NCBI RefSeq assembly: GCF_003063415.1
Contig: NZ_NESK01000005.1
Coordinates: forward strand, 62,001 to 126,000
Source of the DNA: Limnohabitans sp. 2KL-17
GTDB lineage: Bacteria > Pseudomonadota > Gammaproteobacteria > Burkholderiales > Burkholderiaceae_C
Length of the DNA stretch: 64,000 nt
Reading direction: 5' to 3'
Shown piece after piece: positions 29,659-38,494 of the stretch (position 1 is its first letter; every line of letters starts with the position of its first letter). Position numbers and translations under genes: made by a program. The notes under the pieces are model-generated. The model was given only the letters and a program-made list of their open reading frames with translations, searched no databases and had not been told where the DNA came from.

Positions 29659-30474
29659 TCAATCAACCGAACGCCGCCGCGAACGCACGATACCGACTTT
29701 GGGCGAAACTGCTCCAAGAAAGTCGAGCATCATGTCCACATCGCCTTGTGCTTCAGGCTTGTCTAGGGCGATCTGAAGGATGCGTTCTTTAGCAGCTTCA
29801 AGCGTCAAATTTTCACGGTATAAGACCTTGTGCATGGCACGCACTGCGGCAATTCTGATGGGAGAAAAACCACGACGGCGCAAGCCTTCGGCGTTCACAG
29901 TGCGTGCCGCAGCAGGCTGGCCCTGACACATCACATAAGGTGGCAGATCGGCAAACAACAAGGTGCACATGGCCGTGAAGCTGTGTGCCCCCAGACGCAA
30001 GAACTGACGCACCACGGTAAAGCCGCCCAGGATCACCCAGTCACCCACATGGACATGGCCTGCCAACTGGGAGTTGTTGGCAAAAATTGTGTGGCTTCCG
30101 ATGTGGCAGTCATGTGCCAAATGAACATAAGCCATGAACAGGTTGTCGTCACCAACCTGCGTCACGCCACCACCATTCACAGTGCCCGCATTGAAGGTGC
30201 AAAACTCACGGATGGTGTTGTCGTTGCCAATCACCAGTCGGGTCGGCTCACCCGCATACTTTTTGTCTTGTGGCGCAGCACCCAGCGAGGTGTAACTGTG
30301 GATGTGGTTGTTTTGCCCAACGGTGGTAAATCCCTCAATCGTGCAGTGTGAGCCGACTGTGGAGCCTGCACCAACGACCACGTTAGGACCGATGATGGTA
30401 TAGGGACCAACGGTCACGGACGCATCCAGCTGAGCAGCCGGATCAACCAGAGCTGTGGAATGGATAGTGGCCAT
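29659..30474 (-). CDS. lpxA: UDP-N-acetylglucosamine acyltransferase LpxA
   Basis: First lipid A enzyme: left-handed beta-helix of hexapeptide repeats that transfers a 3-hydroxyacyl chain from ACP to position 3 of the UDP-sugar. 271 residues. Catalytic His121 (E. coli His125) in HLAHDC, QDKKYAGEPT for substrate binding, and GLRRRGFS in the C-terminal helices. Aligning by eye, E. coli Gly173 (chain-length ruler) is Met169 here and E. coli His160 is Arg156. With adjacent gnnAB the acceptor may be UDP-GlcNAc3N, giving an amide. It lies 6 nt after fabZ. Confidence 0.96.
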   Translation of the reverse strand: MATIHSTALVDPAAQLDASVTVGPYTIIGPNVVVGAGSTVGSHCTIEGFTTVGQNNHIHSYTSLGAAPQDKKYAGEPTRLVIGNDNTIREFCTFNAGTVNGGGVTQVGDDNLFMAYVHLAHDCHIGSHTIFANNSQLAGHVHVGDWVILGGFTVVRQFLRLGAHSFTAMCTLLFADLPPYVMCQGQPAAARTVNAEGLRRRGFSPIRIAAVRAMHKVLYRENLTLEAAKERILQIALDKPEAQGDVDMMLDFLGAVSPKVGIVRSRRRSVD

Positions 30475-30480
30475 AAGTCC

Positions 30481-30921
30481 TCAGGCAATCTTTCGCATGG
30501 TGCACATCAATTCGGCCTCACAGGCGAGTTCCAAGCCCACTCGGGCCTGGGCCTTGAACTTGAAAATGCCCGCTTTCATGCGGTCAAGTTGCACCTCAAG
30601 GGTCAGCTGGTCGCCAGGCTCCACCGGGCGCTTGAAGCGTGCACCATCAATCCCTGCAAAGTAATAAATGGTGTTGTCATCTGGCGCTGCATCCAGGGTG
30701 TCAAAAGACAACAAGGCAGCAGCCTGCGCCAAGGCTTCCAGCATCAACACACCCGGCATGACCGGTCGGTGCGGAAAATGGCCTGCGAAAAAAGGCTCGT
30801 TGATGGTCACGTTCTTCAAGGCTTTGATGCGCGCACCTTTTTCAATCTCCAGCACGCGATCGACCAACAGAAATGGATAACGGTGCGGGAGTTGCTTGAG
30901 AATTTTATGAATGTCCATCAT
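30481..30921 (-). CDS. fabZ: 3-hydroxyacyl-ACP dehydratase FabZ
   Basis: Hot-dog-fold dehydratase of fatty acid elongation that competes with LpxA/LpxD for 3-hydroxyacyl-ACP. 146 residues. Active-site His in [13 protein letters not shown] and the [23 protein letters not shown] block are clear. It overlaps the lpxD stop by 4 nt (ATGA) and precedes lpxA. Confidence 0.97.
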   Translation of the reverse strand: MMDIHKILKQLPHRYPFLLVDRVLEIEKGARIKALKNVTINEPFFAGHFPHRPVMPGVLMLEALAQAAALLSFDTLDAAPDDNTIYYFAGIDGARFKRPVEPGDQLTLEVQLDRMKAGIFKFKAQARVGLELACEAELMCTMRKIA

Positions 30922-31913
30922 GGCTGAGGTTCCTTGTTATTTTGAATGCTGGCCTCTAGGGCTTTGATACGCTCACGCAACCGAGACAGTTGCTTGAGGC
31001 TGGCGGCGTTTTTTTCCCAACTTGCGTTGTTGTCGATTGGAAACATCCCCGTGTACTGCCCTGGCTGCAAAATGGACCGTGTGACCACCGAAGCTGCAGA
31101 AATGTGCACGTGATCTGCCAAGCGCAAATGGCCCAGCACCACCGCACCGCCGCCCACGGTGCAGTGCGCACCAATTCGGGCACTGCCGGCAACCCCAACG
31201 CAACCTGCCATGGCCGTATGACGACCCACATGCACGTTGTGCCCGATCTGAATGAGGTTGTCGAGTTTGACCCCATCATCGATCACGGTGTCGTCCAATG
31301 CACCCCGGTCAATGCAAGTGTTGGCACCGATTTCCACATCGTTGCCAATGCGAACCGCCCCCAACTGTTCAATTTTTTCCCACTCGCCTTGATGGGGCGC
31401 AAATCCGAACCCGTCAGCACCAATGACAACGCCTGAATGCACGAGACAGCGTGCGCCGATCTTGCAGTCCTCACCCACAGTCACGCGAGATTTGAGAACC
31501 GTTCCGGAACCCACTACAGCGCCACGCTCAATCACGCACAAAGGTCCGATCACGGCATCAGCAGCAATCAGCGCGTCAGGGGAGATGACCGCACTGGGAT
31601 GAATTCGCGGACTTTCTGCTTTGTGGTGAGCACGCTTCCACAGTTGGGTCAGGCGCGCAAAATACAAATAAGGGTCTTCGGTAATGATGGCTGCAAGTCG
31701 GTTCGAAACTTGCCCCTCAAAGGCAGGGTCAACAATCACACAGCCCGCAAGGCTCTCTGTCAATTGGCTTTGGTATCTGGCTTGGCTTAAAAAACTGATT
31801 TGGTCAGGCTGGGCATTTTGCAGTGGGGCCAATCCCGAAACTTGCATAGTGGAAGGCCCCAACAGACGACCACCCAGTGCCTCAACGATAGCGCCAAGCG
31901 TCAGTGACACCAT
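30918..31913 (-). CDS. lpxD: UDP-3-O-(3-hydroxyacyl)glucosamine N-acyltransferase LpxD
   Basis: Third lipid A enzyme, adding the N-2 hydroxyacyl chain. 331 residues. N-terminal uridine-binding domain (~1-100), then a left-handed beta-helix of hexapeptide repeats, with the conserved [25 protein letters not shown] and the catalytic-His region [15 protein letters not shown]. The C-terminus is a helical tail ([13 protein letters not shown]). It lies 21 nt downstream of skp and overlaps fabZ. Confidence 0.97.
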   Translation of the reverse strand: MVSLTLGAIVEALGGRLLGPSTMQVSGLAPLQNAQPDQISFLSQARYQSQLTESLAGCVIVDPAFEGQVSNRLAAIITEDPYLYFARLTQLWKRAHHKAESPRIHPSAVISPDALIAADAVIGPLCVIERGAVVGSGTVLKSRVTVGEDCKIGARCLVHSGVVIGADGFGFAPHQGEWEKIEQLGAVRIGNDVEIGANTCIDRGALDDTVIDDGVKLDNLIQIGHNVHVGRHTAMAGCVGVAGSARIGAHCTVGGGAVVLGHLRLADHVHISAASVVTRSILQPGQYTGMFPIDNNASWEKNAASLKQLSRLRERIKALEASIQNNKEPQP

Positions 31914-31934
31914 TTCAACCAGGCCTGTTGCCTG

Positions 31935-32453
31935 TTATTTACCCACCGAGGCATTGAGGGCCTTGATGACTTTTTCAGTGATGTCGTGCTTGGGGTTGAA
32001 GTAAGCAGCGTCCTGAAGTATCAGGTCGTACTTCTCTGACTCAGCAACTTGCTTTACCGCACGCCCTGCTTTTTCGAAAAGCATTTGATTTTCTTCATTT
32101 TTGCGAGCGCCCAAATCCTCCTGAAACTCCCGCTGGCGTCGTTTCAAGTCACGATCAAGTTCAATCAACTGTTTTTGCTTGGTCACCCTTTGCGCTTCCG
32201 ACAGTGTGGGCGCGTCGCGCTCGAACTTTTCGGCAGAAACCTTGAATGCACTGATGGCATCGTTCAAATCTTTCTCCCGCTTCAGGAATTCCGACTCCAA
32301 TTTCGCTTGAGCGGCTTTGGCCACATTGGAGTCACGCAGGATACGGTCTGTGTTGACAATGCCAATTTTGAAATCCTGGGCTTGGACCACAGAAGTCAAA
32401 AGGGATGCCCCAACAAGCAGCGCGGCAATAAAGTACTTGGAAAGCGTTTTCAT
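31935..32453 (-). CDS. skp: Periplasmic OmpH/Skp-family chaperone
   Basis: Holds unfolded outer-membrane proteins in the periplasm for the BAM complex. 172 residues. Signal peptide with hydrophobic core YFIAALLVGASLLTSVV and likely cleavage after AQA. The mature part is a long charged coiled coil (about residues 45-130) with GIVNTDRILRDS at the start. Its ATG overlaps the bamA TAA stop by one base. Confidence 0.95.
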   Translation of the reverse strand: MKTLSKYFIAALLVGASLLTSVVQAQDFKIGIVNTDRILRDSNVAKAAQAKLESEFLKREKDLNDAISAFKVSAEKFERDAPTLSEAQRVTKQKQLIELDRDLKRRQREFQEDLGARKNEENQMLFEKAGRAVKQVAESEKYDLILQDAAYFNPKHDITEKVIKALNASVGK

Positions 32454-34777
32454 TAGAAGGATGTTCCGATTTGGAATTGTAGTCGTTGAATTTTATCGTT
32501 TGTCTGCTTGCGAATGGGCATCGCATAGGACAAGCGCAGGGGGCCCATGGGTGAAATCCAGCTCAGACCGATGCCGGCAGACGCACGTAACTCAGCAAGT
32601 GACAGTTTTTGTTCTTCAGCAAACGCACTGCCTACATCGGTAAAACCGTAGAGGCGAAGCGTTTTGTCGTTGCCCGCGCCAGGGAAAGGCATCATGAACT
32701 CTGCGTTCAAAACCACTTTTTTGGGACCACCTAGGTAAACCAACGCTGAAGTGGTGTCATTTTGAATTGTTCGCTCTGATGGCCCAAGAGTGGATTGCTC
32801 AAACCCGCGAACACTGCCCAAGCCACCCACATAAAAGTTCTTGAACAAGGGGAACTCTTGACCACTCAGGCCCTTGCCCCAACCCACGTCGGCATTCACA
32901 GCCAGCGTGTATTTTTTACTTAACGGGAAATACTGCTGGTATTGGTAATTGCTGCGGAAATAACGCACGTCACCAGCAAGGCTCAAATCAGCGTTTAACC
33001 TTTGATAAGTCCCCCTGGAAGGCACCAAGGCGCTGTCTCGCCCGTCCCGAGCCCAGCCTAGGGTTAAAGGTATAGCGGTACTGGTGGCACCGAAATCATT
33101 AGCGTATTTTAGGTAGGGGTAAGGCAGACCCGTTCCCGTTTTTATTTGGGTCTGCTCGGCGTTTGCTCCTACAAAAACAGTGTCTGTCTCTGTCACCGGT
33201 ACGCCAAAACGAAGCCCTAAGCCTGAATTGACCAGGCTGTAGGAATTGATGTCACCTAAATAGGGCCGCGTGGTTCGCTGAAAAACATCAAGGGTCCTGG
33301 AAATGCCGTTTTGTGTGAAGTAGGGGTCCGTGGTGCTCACGACCAAGTTTCGGTTGTACTTGCTGGTGTTGACTTCAACGGCCAGGTAATTGCCTGAACC
33401 AAAAGCATTTTCCTGGCGAATACCAAAGCTCAAGGTCACTTTTTCTGCCGAGGAAAAGCCTGCCCCCAGCGAAATACTGCCTGTCGGCTTTTCTGCCACG
33501 GTGAACATCAAATCAACTTGGTCGGGTGTGCCGGGAATCTCGATGGTTTCCACGTTCACGTCCGTGAAAAAGCCCAAACGGTCGACTCTGTCGCGTGACA
33601 GTCGAATTTTGTCACCGTCGTACCAAGCGGCCTCAAACTGGCGAAATTCGCGGCGGATCACTTCATCGCGGGTGCGGTTGTTGCCTGCCACCAAAATGCG
33701 CCGAACATAAGCACGGCGTGAAGGTTCGGCCTGCAGGACAAACTGAACACGGTTGTTTTGTCGGTCAATTTCAGGCTTGGCTTCCACCTTGGCGAAAGCA
33801 AAACCAAACTTGCCGAAATAATCGGTGAACGCCTTTGTAGTCTCCGCCACGGTCTCCGCGTTGTAAGGTTTGCCAACGCCGATTTTGACCAAGGCCTTGA
33901 ATTCGTCGTCCTTGTCGAGGTAGTTGCCCTCCAACTTGACCCCCGAGACCACGAATCGTTCCCCTTCGGTCACATTGATGGTGATGGCCATTTCCTGTTT
34001 GTCTGGCGACATGGCCACTTGGGTGGAGTCAATGCGGAACTCCAAAAAGCCCCGAGACAGATAATAAGAACGCAGTGACTCAAGATCGGCATTGAGCTTT
34101 GTTCTGGCATAACGATCGGACTTGGTGTACCAACTCATCCAACCGCCCGTGTCCAGATTGAACTGGTCACGCAAATTGGATTCAGAGAACGCCTTGTTTC
34201 CCACAATCTGAATCTGCTTGATCTTTGCCGGTCCACCTTCTGTGATGGTAAAGCTCAAATTGACGCGGTTGCGATCGACAGGCGTTGCTGTGCTCACCAC
34301 TTCAGCGCCGTAAAGACTGCGGCTGATGTACTGACGCTTGAGTTCTTGTTCGGCCTTGTCAGCCAAAGCCTTGTCGTAGGGCCGGCCTTCGGCCAACCCC
34401 ACCTCTTTCAAGGCTTTGAGCAGAACATCTTTGTCAAACTCTTTGAGGCCGATGAACTCGACCATCGCCACAGATGGGCGCTCTTCCACCACAACCACCA
34501 GCACGTCACCCTGGGTTTCAACACGCACATCCTTGAACAAACCCAAGGCAAACAAAGCGCGAATGACTGCGGCGCCTTTTTCGTCTGAGTATTGGTCTCC
34601 GACACGCAATGGCAGAGATGCAAAAACAGTTCCTGCTTCAATTCGCTGCAGACCCTCGACACGAATGTCTCGGACAGTGAACGGATCGACGGCCCAAGCA
34701 GGCATGCAGGCCATCAAGGAAATCGCCACGGTCAAAGCAGCAGGTTGAAGGCGCGAACGAATGTCAAAAAAATTCAT
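32453..34777 (-). CDS. bamA: Outer membrane protein assembly factor BamA
   Basis: Omp85-family core of the BAM complex. 774 residues. Signal peptide (LTVAISLMACMPAWA), then five POTRA domains (~25-425), e.g. FTVRDIRVEGLQRIEAGTVF and RFVVSGVKLEGNY; the 16-strand barrel follows, with the conserved loop-6 VRGFEQSTLGP near residue 660. It ends in aromatic Phe (QFQIGTSF), as barrel proteins do. In most proteobacteria rseP precedes bamA; here dxr does. Confidence 0.97.
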   Translation of the reverse strand: MNFFDIRSRLQPAALTVAISLMACMPAWAVDPFTVRDIRVEGLQRIEAGTVFASLPLRVGDQYSDEKGAAVIRALFALGLFKDVRVETQGDVLVVVVEERPSVAMVEFIGLKEFDKDVLLKALKEVGLAEGRPYDKALADKAEQELKRQYISRSLYGAEVVSTATPVDRNRVNLSFTITEGGPAKIKQIQIVGNKAFSESNLRDQFNLDTGGWMSWYTKSDRYARTKLNADLESLRSYYLSRGFLEFRIDSTQVAMSPDKQEMAITINVTEGERFVVSGVKLEGNYLDKDDEFKALVKIGVGKPYNAETVAETTKAFTDYFGKFGFAFAKVEAKPEIDRQNNRVQFVLQAEPSRRAYVRRILVAGNNRTRDEVIRREFRQFEAAWYDGDKIRLSRDRVDRLGFFTDVNVETIEIPGTPDQVDLMFTVAEKPTGSISLGAGFSSAEKVTLSFGIRQENAFGSGNYLAVEVNTSKYNRNLVVSTTDPYFTQNGISRTLDVFQRTTRPYLGDINSYSLVNSGLGLRFGVPVTETDTVFVGANAEQTQIKTGTGLPYPYLKYANDFGATSTAIPLTLGWARDGRDSALVPSRGTYQRLNADLSLAGDVRYFRSNYQYQQYFPLSKKYTLAVNADVGWGKGLSGQEFPLFKNFYVGGLGSVRGFEQSTLGPSERTIQNDTTSALVYLGGPKKVVLNAEFMMPFPGAGNDKTLRLYGFTDVGSAFAEEQKLSLAELRASAGIGLSWISPMGPLRLSYAMPIRKQTNDKIQRLQFQIGTSF

Positions 34778-34852
34778 GGAGCAACCATATAAAGATCAAG
34801 CGCTGAATGTAGGCATGGTCACAAACAGCTCAAAAACCCATGTGAAAAACCG

Positions 34853-34873
34853 GCCAAATCGCCGCAATTTGGC
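34853..34873 (-). terminator. Terminator-like hairpin in the dxr-bamA gap
   Basis: GCCAAAT/ATTTGGC around a 7-nt loop, followed on the minus strand by CGGTTTTTC. It lies 130 nt after the dxr stop. A weak TATTAT -10 candidate (34939-34944) is upstream of the hairpin, so any bamA transcript starting there would cross it. A further repeat GCTTATG/CATAAGC is at 34885-34905. Nothing coding is recognisable in this 225-bp gap. Confidence 0.5.
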
Positions 34874-35002
34874 TGTGCCAAAACGCTTATGTTGCTTTCA
34901 TAAGCAAAGTCCATGCGGGTCATGGCGCTTAAGCCAAGATAATACACCTCGGGGGGCAGGACAAGGCGGGCATGACAAGCAGATTGCGGCTGACACAATC
35001 AA

Positions 35003-36196
35003 TCAACCCAGTCTTGCAACCACCGTGCGCGCAGCCTCTCTGGTTCGTCGGTCAAGCCCCAGCAAAGCCTCGAGATTTTCAGGACGAGAACTGACCACCG
35101 CATTGAGGGTTGCTTCATTGACGTGGTGTATTTGGTCAAACCGAATTTGGTGCTTCAAAAATGCGTCTACAGCGATTTCATTGGCCGCATTCAGCACGGC
35201 GCAACTGCCCGGTGTGCCGTTCAGAGTGTCCCATGCCAGCTTGAGACCTGGAAACCGCATGGGGTGTCCGTGATCGTCCAAGGACTCGAACGTCATGGCT
35301 GCCAGGGAATGGAAATCGAGCGCACCAGCACCGGACACAATGCGCTCGGGCCAGCTCAAGCCATAAGCAATGGGCACCCGCATGTCAGGCGTGCCCAACT
35401 GGGCCACCACCGAGTTGTCTTTGTACTGAACCATGGAATGAATCACGCTTTGGGGATGAATCACCACCTCCAATTGTTCAGGGGCCAAACTGAACAAATA
35501 ACGCGCCTCAATGACCTCAAGGGCCTTGTTCATCATGGTGGCCGAGTCGACTGAAATCTTGCGCCCCATCACCCAGTTGGGGTGGGCGCAGGCCTGATCA
35601 GGAGTGACATCTTTGAGGCTGATCGGATCACGGCCTCGAAATGGCCCACCAGATGCCGTCAAAATGATTTTGTGAACGCGCCGCTGCCATGTGGTTGGAT
35701 CCTCTGGCAATGATTGAAAAATCGCCGAATGCTCACTGTCAATCGGCAGCATCACTGCCCCGCCCTCACGCACAGCTGACAGGAACAGCTCGCCGCCCAT
35801 CACCAAGGCCTCCTTGTTGGCCAAGAGCAACTTTTTGCCTGCTCGCGCCGCAGAAAGGCAGGGCGACAAACCAGCAGCGCCCACGATGGCCGCCATGACC
35901 GCATCGACTTGAGGCGCTGCTGCGACCTCATCCAAAGCCGCAGCCCCGCACCTGACCACTGTTTTCAACCCTTCAGCGCGAAGTTTTTCGGCCAATAAGC
36001 GGGCCGCATCTTCATGGACCATCACAGCCACTTCGGGCTTGAATTGGGCACATTGGGCAACCATCAAATCAACCTGGGTCGATGCCGTCAAGGCATACAC
36101 GGCAAATTGCTGCGGGTGTCTGGCCAAAACGTCCAGCGTGCTTTTGCCGATCGAGCCCGTACTGCCCAAAATGGTGATGCGTTGAACCGATTGCAT
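35003..36196 (-). CDS. dxr: 1-deoxy-D-xylulose-5-phosphate reductoisomerase Dxr (IspC)
   Basis: Second step of the MEP isoprenoid pathway (DXP to MEP, NADPH-dependent). 397 residues. NADPH site ITILGSTGSIGKSTLDV; active-site block MGRKISVDSATMMNKALEVIEA; LTASGGPFRG also present. It lies 16 nt downstream of cdsA. Confidence 0.97.
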   Translation of the reverse strand: MQSVQRITILGSTGSIGKSTLDVLARHPQQFAVYALTASTQVDLMVAQCAQFKPEVAVMVHEDAARLLAEKLRAEGLKTVVRCGAAALDEVAAAPQVDAVMAAIVGAAGLSPCLSAARAGKKLLLANKEALVMGGELFLSAVREGGAVMLPIDSEHSAIFQSLPEDPTTWQRRVHKIILTASGGPFRGRDPISLKDVTPDQACAHPNWVMGRKISVDSATMMNKALEVIEARYLFSLAPEQLEVVIHPQSVIHSMVQYKDNSVVAQLGTPDMRVPIAYGLSWPERIVSGAGALDFHSLAAMTFESLDDHGHPMRFPGLKLAWDTLNGTPGSCAVLNAANEIAVDAFLKHQIRFDQIHHVNEATLNAVVSSRPENLEALLGLDRRTREAARTVVARLG

Positions 36197-36212
36197 AAAT
36201 GGCCTTTTTATC

Positions 36213-37061
36213 TCAGATCCAGAAAACCAGCATCATGGCCAATGGCAAAGTGGGCAACAAAGCATCCACACGGTCCAAAACCCCGCCATGTCCAGGCAAC
36301 AGGCCCGAGCTGTCTTTCATGCCCGCACTTCGCTTGACCAGCGACTCGACCAAATCACCCACCACACTCATGGCAGACATGAACAACAAAGCCGGCAAAG
36401 CGACAAACCAGCCTTTGGCAAACAACAATGAATAAAAACTCAAGTTGGTGAGCGCCCAACGGTGATCAACTTCAGCCCATAAAACGGCCACCACAAGGAC
36501 ACCCAACATGCCGCCAAAAACGCCTTCCCAGCTTTTGCCAGGACTGATGCTGGCCGCCAACTTGGTTTTGATCCAGCGACCACCCAGCGCCTTGCCAAAG
36601 AAATAGGCAAACACATCGGCCGCCCAGACCAGCACCAAAACAGACAACAGAAAATTGATCCCAATCTGGTGAGCCTGCGCCATGGCGACCCAAGCCAAGG
36701 TCAAAAGCAACAAGCCTACGACCCAACGCACAGAGCGTGGCCAAAGTCCCCAACCCGTCACGCCGCGCTGGACCATCCACGCTCCCAGCAGCACCCAAGT
36801 GGCACCAGCAATAAGCCAAACCAGTGGCGGCGTGCGTTGCACCCAGCCCATCTGTTCAGCCACTGCGCAAGCCATCAAACACATCACTGCGCCGGCCCAA
36901 ACCGCCCCAGAAGGCATGGCATTTAACCGGCCCCATTCCCAGGCCCCCGCAGCGATCAGAACCACGGTCAAGCCCATGAAGGGCCAGGGATTTGTGGCAA
37001 ACAAGGCAGGGAGCAGCAAGCCCATAAGGACGAGTGCGGTGATAACTCTTTGTTTGAGCAA
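36213..37061 (-). CDS. cdsA: Phosphatidate cytidylyltransferase CdsA
   Basis: Integral membrane enzyme making CDP-diacylglycerol from phosphatidate and CTP. 282 residues, about eight membrane segments. The signature near the C-terminus (SLVKRSAGMKDSSGLLPGHG) and FFGKALGG are present. The start is TTG (MLKQRVITALVL) with GGAG 5 nt upstream. In relatives uppS precedes it; here only a terminator hairpin lies between frr and cdsA. Confidence 0.95.
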   Translation of the reverse strand: MLKQRVITALVLMGLLLPALFATNPWPFMGLTVVLIAAGAWEWGRLNAMPSGAVWAGAVMCLMACAVAEQMGWVQRTPPLVWLIAGATWVLLGAWMVQRGVTGWGLWPRSVRWVVGLLLLTLAWVAMAQAHQIGINFLLSVLVLVWAADVFAYFFGKALGGRWIKTKLAASISPGKSWEGVFGGMLGVLVVAVLWAEVDHRWALTNLSFYSLLFAKGWFVALPALLFMSAMSVVGDLVESLVKRSAGMKDSSGLLPGHGGVLDRVDALLPTLPLAMMLVFWI

Positions 37062-37076
37062 GGCTTCTCCAGAAAA

Positions 37077-37098
37077 AAGGCCGCCTGTGGGCGGCCTT
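37077..37098 (-). terminator. Terminator hairpin between frr and cdsA
   Basis: AAGGCCGCC/GGCGGCCTT with a 4-nt loop, followed on the minus strand by TTTTTTCTGG, whose last bases are the cdsA ribosome-binding site. It is a strong intrinsic terminator by shape, only 15 nt before the cdsA start. Confidence 0.8.
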
Positions 37099-37127
37099 TC
37101 AGGCCGCAGAAACCACGGAGGGGATGC

Positions 37128-37688
37128 TCAAACCGCCATGATTTCTTGCTCTTTGGCGGTCACCAACTGGTCTATCTCGGTCATTCGCCTATCGGTCAAT
37201 TTTTGGGTATCTGCTTCTGCGCGTTTTTGATCGTCCTCAGAAACCTCTTTGTCCTTGACCAGTTTCTTGACAGCTTCATTGGCATCACGGCGCAAATTCC
37301 GGATGGCTATCTTGGCATTTTCACCCTCTGTGCGGGCCAACTTGGTCATTTCCTTGCGGCGCTCTTCGCTCATGGCGGGCATGGGCACACGGATCAAGTC
37401 ACCCATGGATGCAGGATTCAGGCCCAGATCGCTTTCACGAATGGCTTTTTCAATCTTGGCACCCATGCCTTTTTCCCAAGGCTGAACGCTGATGGTGCGC
37501 GAATCCATCAAGGACACATTCGCTACTTGTGAAAGGGGCAACATGGATCCGTAATAGTCAACCTGTATGGTGTCCAGCAAAGCCGGGTTGGCGCGACCGG
37601 TGCGAATACGGGTCAGGTTGTTCTTGAAAGCCGCAATGGATTGCTCCATTTTGGTTTCGCTTGTTTTCTTGATGTCTGCAATGGTCAT
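37128..37688 (-). CDS. frr: Ribosome recycling factor
   Basis: With EF-G splits post-termination ribosomes. 186 residues; starts [21 protein letters not shown], with the [11 protein letters not shown] block and the C-terminal helix typical of RRF. It follows pyrH by 24 nt and ends before a terminator. Confidence 0.98.
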   Translation of the reverse strand: MTIADIKKTSETKMEQSIAAFKNNLTRIRTGRANPALLDTIQVDYYGSMLPLSQVANVSLMDSRTISVQPWEKGMGAKIEKAIRESDLGLNPASMGDLIRVPMPAMSEERRKEMTKLARTEGENAKIAIRNLRRDANEAVKKLVKDKEVSEDDQKRAEADTQKLTDRRMTEIDQLVTAKEQEIMAV

Positions 37689-37712
37689 GGGGTTCTCCTC
37701 GTCAGAACGGGC

Positions 37713-38435
37713 TCAAGCATAAACCAGCGTGCCTTCGTTTTCGCCCATCACAACGCGCTTCAAGGCGCCGTTCTTGATGATCGAAAACACCTTGATCGGC
37801 AGTTTCTGGTCGCGGCATAAGGCAAAAGCTGTGGCATCCATGATGCCCAAATTGCGTGAAATGGCTTCATCGAAGCTGATGGTGCTGTAGCGGGTAGCCT
37901 GCGGGTCTTTTTTCGGGTCAGCCGTGTACACACCGTCCACCTTGGTGGCCTTCAGAACCATCTCGGCACCAATTTCGGCACCGCGCAAGGCCGCAGCCGT
38001 GTCGGTCGTGAAAAATGGGTTGCCTGTTCCCGCAGCGAACACCACCACTTTGCCTTCTTCAAGATATTGCAAAGCTTTGGGGCGAACATAAGGCTCCACC
38101 ACCTGGTCGATACCAATGGCAGACATGACGCGCGCGGTCAGGCCGGCCTTGTCAAGCGCATCGGCCAAGGCCAAGGAATTCATGACCGTGGCCAGCATGC
38201 CCATATAGTCGGCTGTGGCTCGGTCCATGCCCACGGCGCCACCGGCGACACCCCTGAAGATGTTGCCACCACCAATCACCACAGCCACCTGAACGCCTAG
38301 TTGATTGATCTCAGCGATCTCTTGGGCCATGCGAACAATCGTGGCACGGTTGATGCCAAAAGCATCGTCCCCCATCAAGGCCTCACCCGACAGCTTGAGC
38401 AGAATGCGCTTGAAGGCTGGTTTGGCTGAAGACAT
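37713..38435 (-). CDS. pyrH: UMP kinase PyrH
   Basis: Hexameric amino-acid-kinase-fold enzyme phosphorylating UMP to UDP; allosterically regulated by GTP and UTP. 240 residues from ATG 38435, which has AAGGAG 6 nt upstream. [13 protein letters not shown] at the N-terminus, [11 protein letters not shown], and [15 protein letters not shown] are diagnostic. Confidence 0.98.
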   Translation of the reverse strand: MSSAKPAFKRILLKLSGEALMGDDAFGINRATIVRMAQEIAEINQLGVQVAVVIGGGNIFRGVAGGAVGMDRATADYMGMLATVMNSLALADALDKAGLTARVMSAIGIDQVVEPYVRPKALQYLEEGKVVVFAAGTGNPFFTTDTAAALRGAEIGAEMVLKATKVDGVYTADPKKDPQATRYSTISFDEAISRNLGIMDATAFALCRDQKLPIKVFSIIKNGALKRVVMGENEGTLVYA

Positions 38436-38494
38436 GTTGGACTCCTTGGATATCAATGGGGACGATGGTATGGCAACACAAGCGCTGGATGGAA

